Position numbers and translations under genes: made by a program. 7,995 bases of DNA from the NCBI GenBank assembly GCA_035703165.1, contig DASSYR010000002.1, positions 1 to 7,995 on the forward strand. Reading direction: 5' to 3'. Below are positions 1-6,685 of the stretch, in pieces. Numbering within the stretch: the first letter of the stretch is position 1; each line of letters starts with the position of its first letter. Origin of the DNA: AWTP1-9 sp035703165. GTDB lineage: Bacteria > Bacteroidota > Bacteroidia > Chitinophagales > Chitinophagaceae. The notes under the pieces were generated by a model. That model was not told the DNA's origin. It saw only the letters and a program-made list of their open reading frames with translations, and did no database searches.

Positions 1-509
1 ATTATTTCATCTGTATAAAAAGCAACCACATAAACAGAGTCGCAAATTTTGGTAACGGCTTTTTTGCATTCAAATCCGGCAATATTTCTGGTTTCGTTTG
101 TAATACGCCATTCACAATTACGGAGACTGTCTTCTAACAAAAAGGTCTCTTCATATACATCTCGCTGCATTTTTATACGGTTGTTCTTTAAGTCCTTAAC
201 CATTATATCATCAACAGAGGGCTTTCGTCCCCATAAATATTTATTATCGGTATTTTCCTTAGCAAGTTTATAAACAGATTTTTCTTCATTAAAATCCAGC
301 ACATAAGTTTCGCTCAGTACTTTTGGAAAATTCTTTATCATATCTTTCATCCAAGTGCTCTCCAGGTCTTCTTTATTGTACAAAGCAAACTGGTTAAATC
401 TTTTTTCAAATTCAATTTTACCGGCAGTAATGAATTTAACCTGTGCATTGGCTACATAAATAACCAGTGTCAGTAAAAAGCTGAACCAATATTTCATAAA
501 TCTTTTCAT
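1..509 (-). CDS. GLPGLI family secreted protein (partial, C-terminus beyond the left edge)
   Basis: 169 complete codons are visible from an ATG at 509, and the frame stays open to the window edge, so the C-terminal part is missing. Residues 1-22 form a Sec signal peptide: a basic start (MKRFMKYW), a hydrophobic core, and likely cleavage at ANA|Q (22/23). The mature part has the GLPGLI-family pattern (TIGR01200 type, recalled, not searched): a charged segment, then WRITNETRNIAGFECKKA at 134-151, then VVAFYTDEI at 161-169. In family members this leads into the GP-x-x-Y-GLPGLI motif, which would lie just outside the window. Met5 (codon 495-497) is an alternative start, but Met1 gives a better signal-peptide N-region. 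The gene lies 41 bp downstream of the barrel gene on the same strand, so the two are probably co-transcribed. The biochemical function of the family is unknown; export to the periplasm or cell surface is inferred from the signal peptide. Confidence 0.85.
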   Translation of the reverse strand, partial: MKRFMKYWFSFLLTLVIYVANAQVKFITAGKIEFEKRFNQFALYNKEDLESTWMKDMIKNFPKVLSETYVLDFNEEKSVYKLAKENTDNKYLWGRKPSVDDIMVKDLKNNRIKMQRDVYEETFLLEDSLRNCEWRITNETRNIAGFECKKAVTKICDSVYVVAFYTDEI

Positions 510-550
510 GTTAAAATTATTTTGTAAAAAGCAAAAACGATAAATCTTAA

Positions 551-3325
551 CTACCATTTAGAAGGTTTGCCATTTTTACTGAAATTATAAATTAAAGAAA
601 GCAGGAAGTAACGTTGAATTACATTGCTTCTCGTCTCCGAGATAAAATTACTGGAGATATTTCTTGATATACCCCTGTTCTGATTAAAAATATCGTTTGC
701 CGCTAATTTTACCTCCAGCTTTTCCTCTTTGGTAAAGGCTTTTTTAACTGAAGCGTTTACAAAATAGGTGTTTTGCCCGGCGTTAAACAAACCTGTTTTC
801 TGAAAAATATGTATTTGACTTTCCATTTCCACATAAAATTTCTTTGGAAGTTTCAGGTTTAAGCTGGGATAGGAATTAAAGTTCCAATACCTTGTAGTAA
901 GATTTTTGTTGATAGAAGACTGGCTATAATTATTAGCCGCTTCCACATTTACCCAAAAATTAATCCATTTATCGGTCCAGTAGCCTAGGCTGATACCAAA
1001 GCCAAGACTTTTATTAATGGTTACGTTTCGCTGGCCATTTAAAAAGTTGATATAACGGCTGATAGATGGGTTAAAATTAAAGCCGAGGTTCACTTTGGAT
1101 ATTACTTCAAAACTGTAAGACGACCATAAGTTACCATTGTAATTTCCATTAACGTTAATTGCCTGGTTTATACGGGCACCCTTTTCATCAATCGTATTTC
1201 TATTTGTAATAGCATTTTGTGTTACAGAGAAATTGAGATTGGCCCAAATGCCTCGGCTTTTAAACACTTTATATTGATTGAAACCAACGTTGAAGTTATG
1301 ACGGAATGATTGTTTCAGGTCAGGATTGCCGATGGTAATATTAAGTGGATCAATATTGTCGATGATAGGATTAATCTGTTGCAAAGTCGGATTAATGGTA
1401 GAACCATTATACCGGAAATTCCAATTTGTTTGTTTTTTAGGCGAATATCGAAAGCTCATTGATGGTAAAAAATTAGTGAACCCTATTTTACGGTTGACTG
1501 TTGAATCCAGAATTTTTACACCGTAAACTGAACGCCCAACGCCGGAGCCTATGGAAAAATTGACTTTCTTTAAATTCACTTTGAAATTAAAACCTCCCTG
1601 GTTATTAGTGGTGCGGAACAGAAAATGATTGCTTAGTGAATCTATCTCTTTTTCGTATTTAGGATTGTTGTTAGTTTTTTCAAGGGTAGTTCTTTTCGCA
1701 TCATTTCTGTTAAGGCCAAGTTTATAGTTTAATTCGAGAAAAGTATTTTTCCATAAAGGCTCAGTGTAAACGGCACGAGTATCCCATCTTAGCTGTTCTT
1801 CATTCACTACTTTTTTCTGATCGGTTATTAACTGATCTTGCAGTTGCCCGTTTAGGTCATAAATGTTGATATCCGAGAATAAAAAACCGTTGCTTTCCTT
1901 ATTACCATTATTGAGCATGGAGGTGATGCTGATGGTACGGCCTTTTTTCTTTAATCTTTTTTTCCAAATCAGGTCAGTCGAAAAGTTTTTGGAATTTTCT
2001 TCGTTTAAGTTGGATTGTTCGTTTGTGTTGGCAATATAATTTTGACCGAGTTTATTTTTTTCAGTGCTGCTGTTTAGATAGGTTGATGAATTGGTTTTGA
2101 GTAACGAACCATCCAATTTAAGTTTTAATGTGTTAGTACTATCAAAAGTCCATTCTTGTGCTCCGTATAAACGGTTTCGTTGCTTATGACCACTGAATTC
2201 CTGTCCTGATTTTGTTATATAGCTGGAATCTTGCAGAATGGTTTGATTAATTGATGAAGTGGCGCCGTTTACTTTTAAATCGTTAAACTGGTAGGTGCTG
2301 TTAAGATTATTTTTGTCTTTGTTCCACTTATCGGTATATAGAACGCCAATAGATGTGGCAGTGGGAAATCCATTACCAAAGGAGAAATCATCACCAGTGC
2401 TTGTAATCGATACGCTACCGTCATCACCAAATTCGGTTACAGTATTCAGATCACTACTGTAATTCCGGCGTTCACTCCAGTTTAATGATTGAAATTTGGT
2501 ATTGTCATTGGTTATATAGGCGGCAATTTTTCTTTTCGCTTTAAAAGCATTAAGCAAGCCTTTACCAGACCGGTACTTGTCGAAATTTGTTCCGGCTTCC
2601 AGTTTGCCAAAATACCCCTTCTTTTTATCGTCTTTTAATTCAAGGTTAATTGTTTTGGTTTTTTGCCCATCATCTATTCCCGTAAAAGCGGCTTGCTCGC
2701 TCTTTTTATCAAATACCTGCACTTTACTTACAGCATCGGCCCTTAAGTTTTCTGTAACTACAGCGGGGTCATCACTAAAAAATTCCTCACCATCTACCAA
2801 AACTTTTTCTACTTTTTCTCCTTGTGCCGTAATTTCTCCTTTGCTATTTACCTGTATGCCAGGCAATTTTTTCAACAGGTCTTGTACATTGGCATTTGCT
2901 CTTACTTTAAAACTGTCAGCAATAAATTCAGTAGTATCTCCTTTAATGCGTATGGCAGAAAACTTTTGTTTTACAATTACCTCTTCTAAAAGTTTTGCCT
3001 TAGTGATAACGGGAATATTATTTTTTACTACCGTTTGATTTTCTGTTAATTCTAATTCATCCGTATAATCGGCGTAAGAAGGATAGCTTACTATTAAAAT
3101 GGCTTTGCCAGCAGGAAGGTTAGACAATTCGAAAAATCCCTTGGTATCCGTACGGGTAAACTTTATTAAAACAGAATCTTTGGCTCTGAGTAATGAAATG
3201 GTAGCATTTTGGAGGATAGTTTTGTTTAGAGTGTCAATCACACTTCCTTTAAGGGTAGCTTTTTGCGCTTTTACTGATAAGACAAAGCTAAACAGGGCAA
3301 CAAATGATAATAGAAAGTATCTCAT
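551..3325 (-). CDS. Outer-membrane beta-barrel / TonB-dependent receptor-like protein with carboxypeptidase-regulatory-like domain
   Basis: This 924-residue protein is complete (ATG at 3325, TAG at 551-553). Residues 1-20 are a signal peptide with a VKA|Q cleavage site. Residues 23-105 look like a carboxypeptidase-D regulatory-like beta-sandwich (KGSVIDTLNKTILQNATISL, then a TDTKGFFELSNLPAGKAIL-type segment). Residues 115-230 look like a TonB plug domain, with VQDLLKKLPGIQV at 147-159 and VLVDGEEFFSDDP at 175-187. From about 235 to the end, alternating aromatic/polar strands with many Asn, Ser, Tyr and Phe residues fit a large outer-membrane barrel of the OMP_b-brl_3 type. The protein ends YNFSKNGKPSKW, with a short polar tail after the last aromatic strand and a terminal Trp. 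No SusD-like partner is adjacent, so this is not a standard polysaccharide-utilisation pair; the neighbour is a GLPGLI gene. The substrate cannot be told from sequence. Membership of the barrel class is secure, but active TonB-dependent import is inferred. Confidence 0.9.
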   Translation of the reverse strand: MRYFLLSFVALFSFVLSVKAQKATLKGSVIDTLNKTILQNATISLLRAKDSVLIKFTRTDTKGFFELSNLPAGKAILIVSYPSYADYTDELELTENQTVVKNNIPVITKAKLLEEVIVKQKFSAIRIKGDTTEFIADSFKVRANANVQDLLKKLPGIQVNSKGEITAQGEKVEKVLVDGEEFFSDDPAVVTENLRADAVSKVQVFDKKSEQAAFTGIDDGQKTKTINLELKDDKKKGYFGKLEAGTNFDKYRSGKGLLNAFKAKRKIAAYITNDNTKFQSLNWSERRNYSSDLNTVTEFGDDGSVSITSTGDDFSFGNGFPTATSIGVLYTDKWNKDKNNLNSTYQFNDLKVNGATSSINQTILQDSSYITKSGQEFSGHKQRNRLYGAQEWTFDSTNTLKLKLDGSLLKTNSSTYLNSSTEKNKLGQNYIANTNEQSNLNEENSKNFSTDLIWKKRLKKKGRTISITSMLNNGNKESNGFLFSDINIYDLNGQLQDQLITDQKKVVNEEQLRWDTRAVYTEPLWKNTFLELNYKLGLNRNDAKRTTLEKTNNNPKYEKEIDSLSNHFLFRTTNNQGGFNFKVNLKKVNFSIGSGVGRSVYGVKILDSTVNRKIGFTNFLPSMSFRYSPKKQTNWNFRYNGSTINPTLQQINPIIDNIDPLNITIGNPDLKQSFRHNFNVGFNQYKVFKSRGIWANLNFSVTQNAITNRNTIDEKGARINQAINVNGNYNGNLWSSYSFEVISKVNLGFNFNPSISRYINFLNGQRNVTINKSLGFGISLGYWTDKWINFWVNVEAANNYSQSSINKNLTTRYWNFNSYPSLNLKLPKKFYVEMESQIHIFQKTGLFNAGQNTYFVNASVKKAFTKEEKLEVKLAANDIFNQNRGISRNISSNFISETRSNVIQRYFLLSLIYNFSKNGKPSKW

Positions 3326-3374
3326 ATAGCATATAATTCATTAAAATAACGAAATAATAATAAATTCATTATAA

Positions 3375-3396
3375 TATTAACCTTTCGAGGTTAATA
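3375..3396. repeat. Inverted repeat, 9-bp arms around TTCG
   Basis: The left arm TATTAACCT (3375-3383) and right arm AGGTTAATA (3388-3396) are perfect reverse complements separated by TTCG (3384-3387). It ends 53 bp before the glgB start and lies about 50 bp upstream of the barrel gene start. As DNA it could be an operator for a dimeric regulator. As RNA it would fold into a short hairpin with a UUCG loop when read rightward. No T-tract follows that would make it a good terminator, and no upstream gene reads into it from either side. The role is unassigned. Confidence 0.6.
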
Positions 3397-3409
3397 ATTA
3401 ATATTAATT
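3396..3409. repeat. 14-bp perfect AT palindrome
   Basis: AATTAATATTAATT reads the same on both strands and shares one base with the right arm of the preceding inverted repeat. Because it is entirely A/T in an AT-rich spacer, chance is a realistic explanation. It is listed because it directly abuts the other dyad. Confidence 0.4.
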
Positions 3410-3449
3410 TTATATAAAAGGGGCATTATTTGATATAAACGGTACTGTT

Positions 3450-5501
3450 ATGAGTAATAAAAAAGAAAAAAGTTGGAAAAACCAGGAAGAAAAAAAGAAA
3501 AAGATGGGGAAAAAGAATGATACACCAAAAGAGAAGTCATCTAAAAAGCGGAAGGAGAATTTTAATCCATACGAATACGATCATTTTATTGATACTAACA
3601 AATCTGTTTGGAATTATTCCCGTTTTCAGGGAGATGATATTGCTAATTTTCAAAATGGGACAAATTACCATCTTTACAATTTGTTTGGCTCACATGAAAT
3701 GGAGGTTTTGGAAGCAAAGGGATATTACTTCGCCGTGTGGGCGCCCAATGCCACTTTTGTTTCTGTAATGGGTAATTTTAACGATTGGAATAATGAATCC
3801 CATCCCCTGTATGTTCGCCTGGACAAATCGGGGATTTGGGAAGGTTTTATTCCCCATTTAAAGAAGGGAGAGGTATATAAATATCATATACACGGATATA
3901 AAGGAAGGAAACAGGACAAAGGCGACCCTTTCGCCAATTTTTGGGAGAAACGCCCCTACACAGCTTCTATTACCTGGGACTTGAATTATGACTGGAGGGA
4001 TATTGACTGGATGAATATCCGGAAAAAACACAATTCCCTGGACTCTCCCTGGAGTATATACGAAGTACATTTAGGAAGTTGGATGAGGCCCGATAAAAAC
4101 AATGAGGAATCCTTTAATAGCTATGAAGTAATAAAGCAAAACCTGGTTCCTTATGTTAAGGAAATGGGATTTACCCATGTAGAGTTTATGCCGGTAATGG
4201 AACATCCCTTCGATGGAAGTTGGGGATACCAATGTTGTGGATATTTTGCTCCTACCTCAAGGTTTGGTAATCCGCAGGAGTTTATGAATTTGGTTGATGC
4301 CCTTCACCAGGAAGGGATTGGTGTGATACTGGATTGGGTACCCTCTCATTTTCCTTATGATGCACATGGCTTATTTATGTTTGATGGCACCAATACCTAT
4401 GAGTATGCAGATATGCGTAAAGGATTTCACCCGGATTGGAATAGTTATGTTTTTAATTACAAAAGGGGAGAAGTAAAATCATTTTTAATAAGCAGTGCAA
4501 GATTTTGGGTAGAGAAATTTCATGCAGACGGATTGCGTGTTGATGCCGTATCGTCCATGCTGAAGTTAAACTATTCACGCAGGCATGGCCAATGGGAACC
4601 GAACGAATATGGAGGAGATGGAAATTTAGAAGCCATTGCTTTTATAAAAGATTTGAATGAAACGTTGTTTCGGGATTTTCCTGACATACAAACCATTGCT
4701 GAAGAGGCTACGGATTGGCCGGGTGTTAGTAAACCTACTTATGCCGGTGGACTTGGTTTTGGTATGAAATGGATGATGGGTTGGATGCACGATTCATTGG
4801 ATTATTTTAAGATTGACCCGGTATTTCGCCAGTTTCACCAGGATAAATTTTCATTTAGCATGATGTATTACTATGATGAAAATTTTATGCTTCCGTTTAG
4901 TCATGATGAAGTAGTACACGGTAAATCACCCATGTTGTATAAAATGCCCGGAGATGAATGGCAAAAGTTTGCCAATCTGCGATTATTATACAGCTATATG
5001 TTTGCACACCCCGGTGGTAAATTATTATTTATGGGGGATGAATTTGGACAAACAAGCGAATGGAATTATAAGTCCGAGCTCGACTGGCATTTGCTGGTAC
5101 ATGATGCACATAAATTTTTACGTGATTGTGTGAAGGATTTAAACGCGTTGTTGCGTAACGAGCCGGCGCTTTATCAAAATCAATTTGCTATTGATGGATT
5201 TGAATGGATAGATCTCAATCACCGGGCAGAAAGTGTAATTGCTTTTAGACGGAAGGGAAAAAAAACCAAAGATGATGTGGTAATTATTTTAAACATGACT
5301 CCTGTGGTAAGACAAGATTGGAAATTGTGGCTTAGCGATAAAGAAAGCTGGAAAGAGATTTTCAACAGTGACGATAAAAAGTACTGGGGCTCTGGCAATG
5401 TTTTTAATCCTGATATATCTTGTGTGTTGGTAAACAAAAAAGAGAAATTGTATGAAATAACGTTGCATTTACCCCCTTTAGCAGCTGTAATTTTGAAATG
5501 A
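3450..5501 (+). CDS. glgB: 1,4-alpha-glucan branching enzyme (GH13, bacterial GlgB type)
   Basis: GlgB cuts alpha-1,4-glucan chains and re-attaches the pieces by alpha-1,6 bonds to make branched glycogen in the cytoplasm. The 683-residue protein has a CBM48/E-set domain at about 90-175 (YYFAVWAPNATFVSVMGNFN), a GH13 barrel from about 200 to 560, and an all-beta C-terminal domain ending LHLPPLAAVILK. GH13 signature regions are complete: DWVPSH (295-300), GLRVDAV with nucleophile Asp365, IAEEAT with acid/base Glu418, and SHDEVVH with Asp486. The spacing of these three residues (53 and 68) equals that of the E. coli enzyme's Asp405, Glu458 and Asp526 as I recall them. It is shorter than the roughly 730-residue E. 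coli protein because the N1 domain is absent; in its place residues 1-36 contain 15 Lys and 1 Arg. The first ATG is chosen as start; Met19 (3504) is a possible alternative that would keep only part of this tail. No other glycogen gene is adjacent. Confidence 0.97.
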   Translation: MSNKKEKSWKNQEEKKKKMGKKNDTPKEKSSKKRKENFNPYEYDHFIDTNKSVWNYSRFQGDDIANFQNGTNYHLYNLFGSHEMEVLEAKGYYFAVWAPNATFVSVMGNFNDWNNESHPLYVRLDKSGIWEGFIPHLKKGEVYKYHIHGYKGRKQDKGDPFANFWEKRPYTASITWDLNYDWRDIDWMNIRKKHNSLDSPWSIYEVHLGSWMRPDKNNEESFNSYEVIKQNLVPYVKEMGFTHVEFMPVMEHPFDGSWGYQCCGYFAPTSRFGNPQEFMNLVDALHQEGIGVILDWVPSHFPYDAHGLFMFDGTNTYEYADMRKGFHPDWNSYVFNYKRGEVKSFLISSARFWVEKFHADGLRVDAVSSMLKLNYSRRHGQWEPNEYGGDGNLEAIAFIKDLNETLFRDFPDIQTIAEEATDWPGVSKPTYAGGLGFGMKWMMGWMHDSLDYFKIDPVFRQFHQDKFSFSMMYYYDENFMLPFSHDEVVHGKSPMLYKMPGDEWQKFANLRLLYSYMFAHPGGKLLFMGDEFGQTSEWNYKSELDWHLLVHDAHKFLRDCVKDLNALLRNEPALYQNQFAIDGFEWIDLNHRAESVIAFRRKGKKTKDDVVIILNMTPVVRQDWKLWLSDKESWKEIFNSDDKKYWGSGNVFNPDISCVLVNKKEKLYEITLHLPPLAAVILK

Positions 5502-5585
5502 TACAGAATACTTTGTGATAAATTTTGCTAGTAGCGGCCGGCACGATGATTTAAAGGATACGGGTAATACGCAAAATGATTTTTT

Positions 5586-5604
5586 TTCGTTTATAAAAAA
5601 CGAA
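5586..5604. repeat. Small inverted repeat upstream of the TPR gene
   Basis: TTCGTTT (5586-5592) and AAACGAA (5598-5604) are perfect reverse complements around a five-base ATAAA centre. A run of eight T (5580-5587) runs into the left arm, which is the wrong side for a rho-independent terminator of glgB. On the other strand the hairpin would be followed by A residues, so it is not a terminator there either. It overlaps the putative -33 element of the TPR promoter, so an operator role is possible but unproven. Confidence 0.4.
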
Positions 5605-5620
5605 GAATTGATTATATTAG
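5590..5620 (+). promoter_or_regulatory. Possible Bacteroidota-type promoter for the TPR gene
   Basis: TTTA (5590-5593) and TATATTAG (5613-5620) are separated by 19 bp, and each differs by one base from the Bacteroidota -33 (TTTG) and -7 (TAnnTTTG) consensus. Transcription would begin a little downstream of 5620, giving a very short leader before the ATG at 5641. In such AT-rich DNA the match is weak evidence. It would allow the TPR gene to be transcribed independently of glgB. Confidence 0.25.
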
Positions 5621-5640
5621 CAAATCCCAATGCGTATTCT

Positions 5641-6678
5641 ATGAAAAAGTTATCACTTCTGTTATTTATCCTGCTTTACTTTACCACACACTCCTGGTCT
5701 TACAGCGATAACGATAGTGTAAAGACTTATTTACTAAAAGGCTTGGAAGCCAAATCAGAACATCGTTTCCTGGTAGCTATTAACAATTTTAATAAGGCAA
5801 TCTTTTTTGATTCTACAAATACAGAAGTGCTTATTGCTTTGGGAGAAACTTTTGCGGAAATGCGACAATATGCGGCCGCTATTAATGCATTTGAGAAATT
5901 ATATCAACTTGATTCTTATAACACAAAAGCGGTAGAAAATTTGGCCAATTTATATTTTCTGCGTCGCAAAAGTGAAATGGCAATTTTTTATGCAGAGAAA
6001 ATGAGGAAAATGAAAATAGGTGCAGGACGCCCCGATTATATTATCGGCATGATTTCGTATTATGATGAAAATTATCCTGTAGCCGTAGAGAATTTAATGA
6101 ACTATTTGAATTATGAGCCGGATAATGCAGAAGTAACATACGCAATAGGTCGTTCTTATGTTGACTTGGAAAGATATGATAATGCCATTCGTTATTATGA
6201 AAAATCCATATCACTTGATTCCTCTTCTCCCATGCGGATATATGAATTAGGGATGATTTACTACAATATTAGCAATTATGGAAAAGCAGTAGAATATTTT
6301 GAGCTGGCCGGCGCCAGGGGACTTCGCCAGGATATTGATTATTTTGTAAACCTTGGTAATGTGTATGTAAGTTCAGGTAAAGCAGAAAAAGGAATTGAAT
6401 TGCTGAAAAAAGCATTGGAAAAAAGAGCTTCTAATCCCTCAATCTTAAATGATCTGGCGTATGCTTTTTATTATAATAAAAATTACCAGGAAGCAATTGA
6501 TACATGGGATCAGATTTTGCAAATGGATAAAACCAATGCCCGTTCCTTATATATGATTGGTATTTGTTATCAAAAAAGAGGTGAAAAAGCAAAAGGGCAA
6601 ATTCTTTGTGATAAAGCCATTGCTTTAGACCCGAGTTTAAATAATTTAAAGCGCCAGGTTGGTGGTTTGGGGCTATAA
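5641..6678 (+). CDS. Secreted tetratricopeptide-repeat (TPR) protein
   Basis: The ATG at 5641 is chosen because it starts a clear Sec signal peptide (MKKLSLLLFILLYFTTHSWS, likely cleaved after residue 20), giving a 345-residue protein. A longer reading of the frame from a GTG at 5515 would bury this peptide. There is no lipobox cysteine, so it is probably periplasmic rather than a lipoprotein. From about residue 28 to 334 the protein is a nearly continuous array of about nine 34-residue TPR units. Clear ones include EVLIALGETFAEMRQYAAAI (62-81), then units near 164-197 (YAIGRSYVDLERYDNAIRYY), 198-230, 234-266, 267-300 (LNDLAYAFYYNKNYQEAI) and 301-334. The unit at about 96-129 is degenerate. 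It ends in a short Gly-rich tail, GGLGL. TPR arrays bind other proteins; no enzymatic domain is present and the partner is unknown. It follows glgB on the same strand, but the 139-bp gap makes a shared operon uncertain. Confidence 0.88.
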   Translation: MKKLSLLLFILLYFTTHSWSYSDNDSVKTYLLKGLEAKSEHRFLVAINNFNKAIFFDSTNTEVLIALGETFAEMRQYAAAINAFEKLYQLDSYNTKAVENLANLYFLRRKSEMAIFYAEKMRKMKIGAGRPDYIIGMISYYDENYPVAVENLMNYLNYEPDNAEVTYAIGRSYVDLERYDNAIRYYEKSISLDSSSPMRIYELGMIYYNISNYGKAVEYFELAGARGLRQDIDYFVNLGNVYVSSGKAEKGIELLKKALEKRASNPSILNDLAYAFYYNKNYQEAIDTWDQILQMDKTNARSLYMIGICYQKRGEKAKGQILCDKAIALDPSLNNLKRQVGGLGL

Positions 6679-6685
6679 TTCTTAA
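6679..6685. other. 7-bp convergent junction between the TPR gene and argS
   Basis: The two stop codons face each other with only seven bases between them, so there is no room for a dedicated terminator. Transcripts of each gene must end inside, or run antisense into, the other. A GGGCA/TGCCC hairpin at 6698-6713 lies in the argS coding sequence but has no T-tract on either side, so I do not call it a terminator. Confidence 0.6.

Larger units (their letters stand above)
3326..3449. promoter_or_regulatory. Divergent intergenic region carrying the promoters of the barrel gene and glgB
   Basis: This 124-bp, very AT-rich spacer separates two divergently transcribed genes, so it must hold the promoters for both unless either is read from further away. 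I could not find a clean Bacteroidota promoter (TTTG, about 19 bp, TAnnTTTG) on either strand. The nearest resemblance on the plus strand is TATTTG at 3427-3432, which lacks the two-base spacer and lies too close to the start codon. Neither start codon has an obvious Shine-Dalgarno sequence, which is usual in this phylum. The region also contains the inverted repeat and palindrome listed separately. Confidence 0.5.
5502..5640 (+). other. Spacer between glgB and the TPR gene
   Basis: This 139-bp gap has no convincing gene and no convincing terminator for glgB. The TPR reading frame stays open leftward through most of it, as far as a GTG at 5515, but it has no ATG there, and the encoded stretch would put 42 unrelated residues in front of a clear signal peptide. 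A short GC-rich patch (5533-5542) and a T-run (5580-5587) are the only compositional features apart from the sites listed below. Confidence 0.6.

Noticed and set aside
2577..3038. 153-residue plus-strand open frame inside the barrel gene
   Set aside because: It lies antisense to well-conserved plug-domain coding sequence and its translation shows only Ser/Phe/Leu-rich low-complexity sequence with no domain, so it is a shadow frame.
5580..5604. Terminator for glgB at the T-run and hairpin
   Set aside because: The T-run precedes the hairpin instead of following it, and on the other strand the hairpin is followed by A, so neither orientation fits a rho-independent terminator.
5515..5640. N-terminal extension of the TPR protein from a GTG
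   Set aside because: The 42 extra residues look non-coding and would precede a clear signal peptide beginning at the ATG at 5641.
5872..5879. GCGGCCGC (NotI site), with a similar GCGGCCGG patch near 5534, as possible cloning scars
   Set aside because: The first is simply three Ala codons in a TPR helix, and the second is an isolated GC patch; no vector sequence surrounds either.
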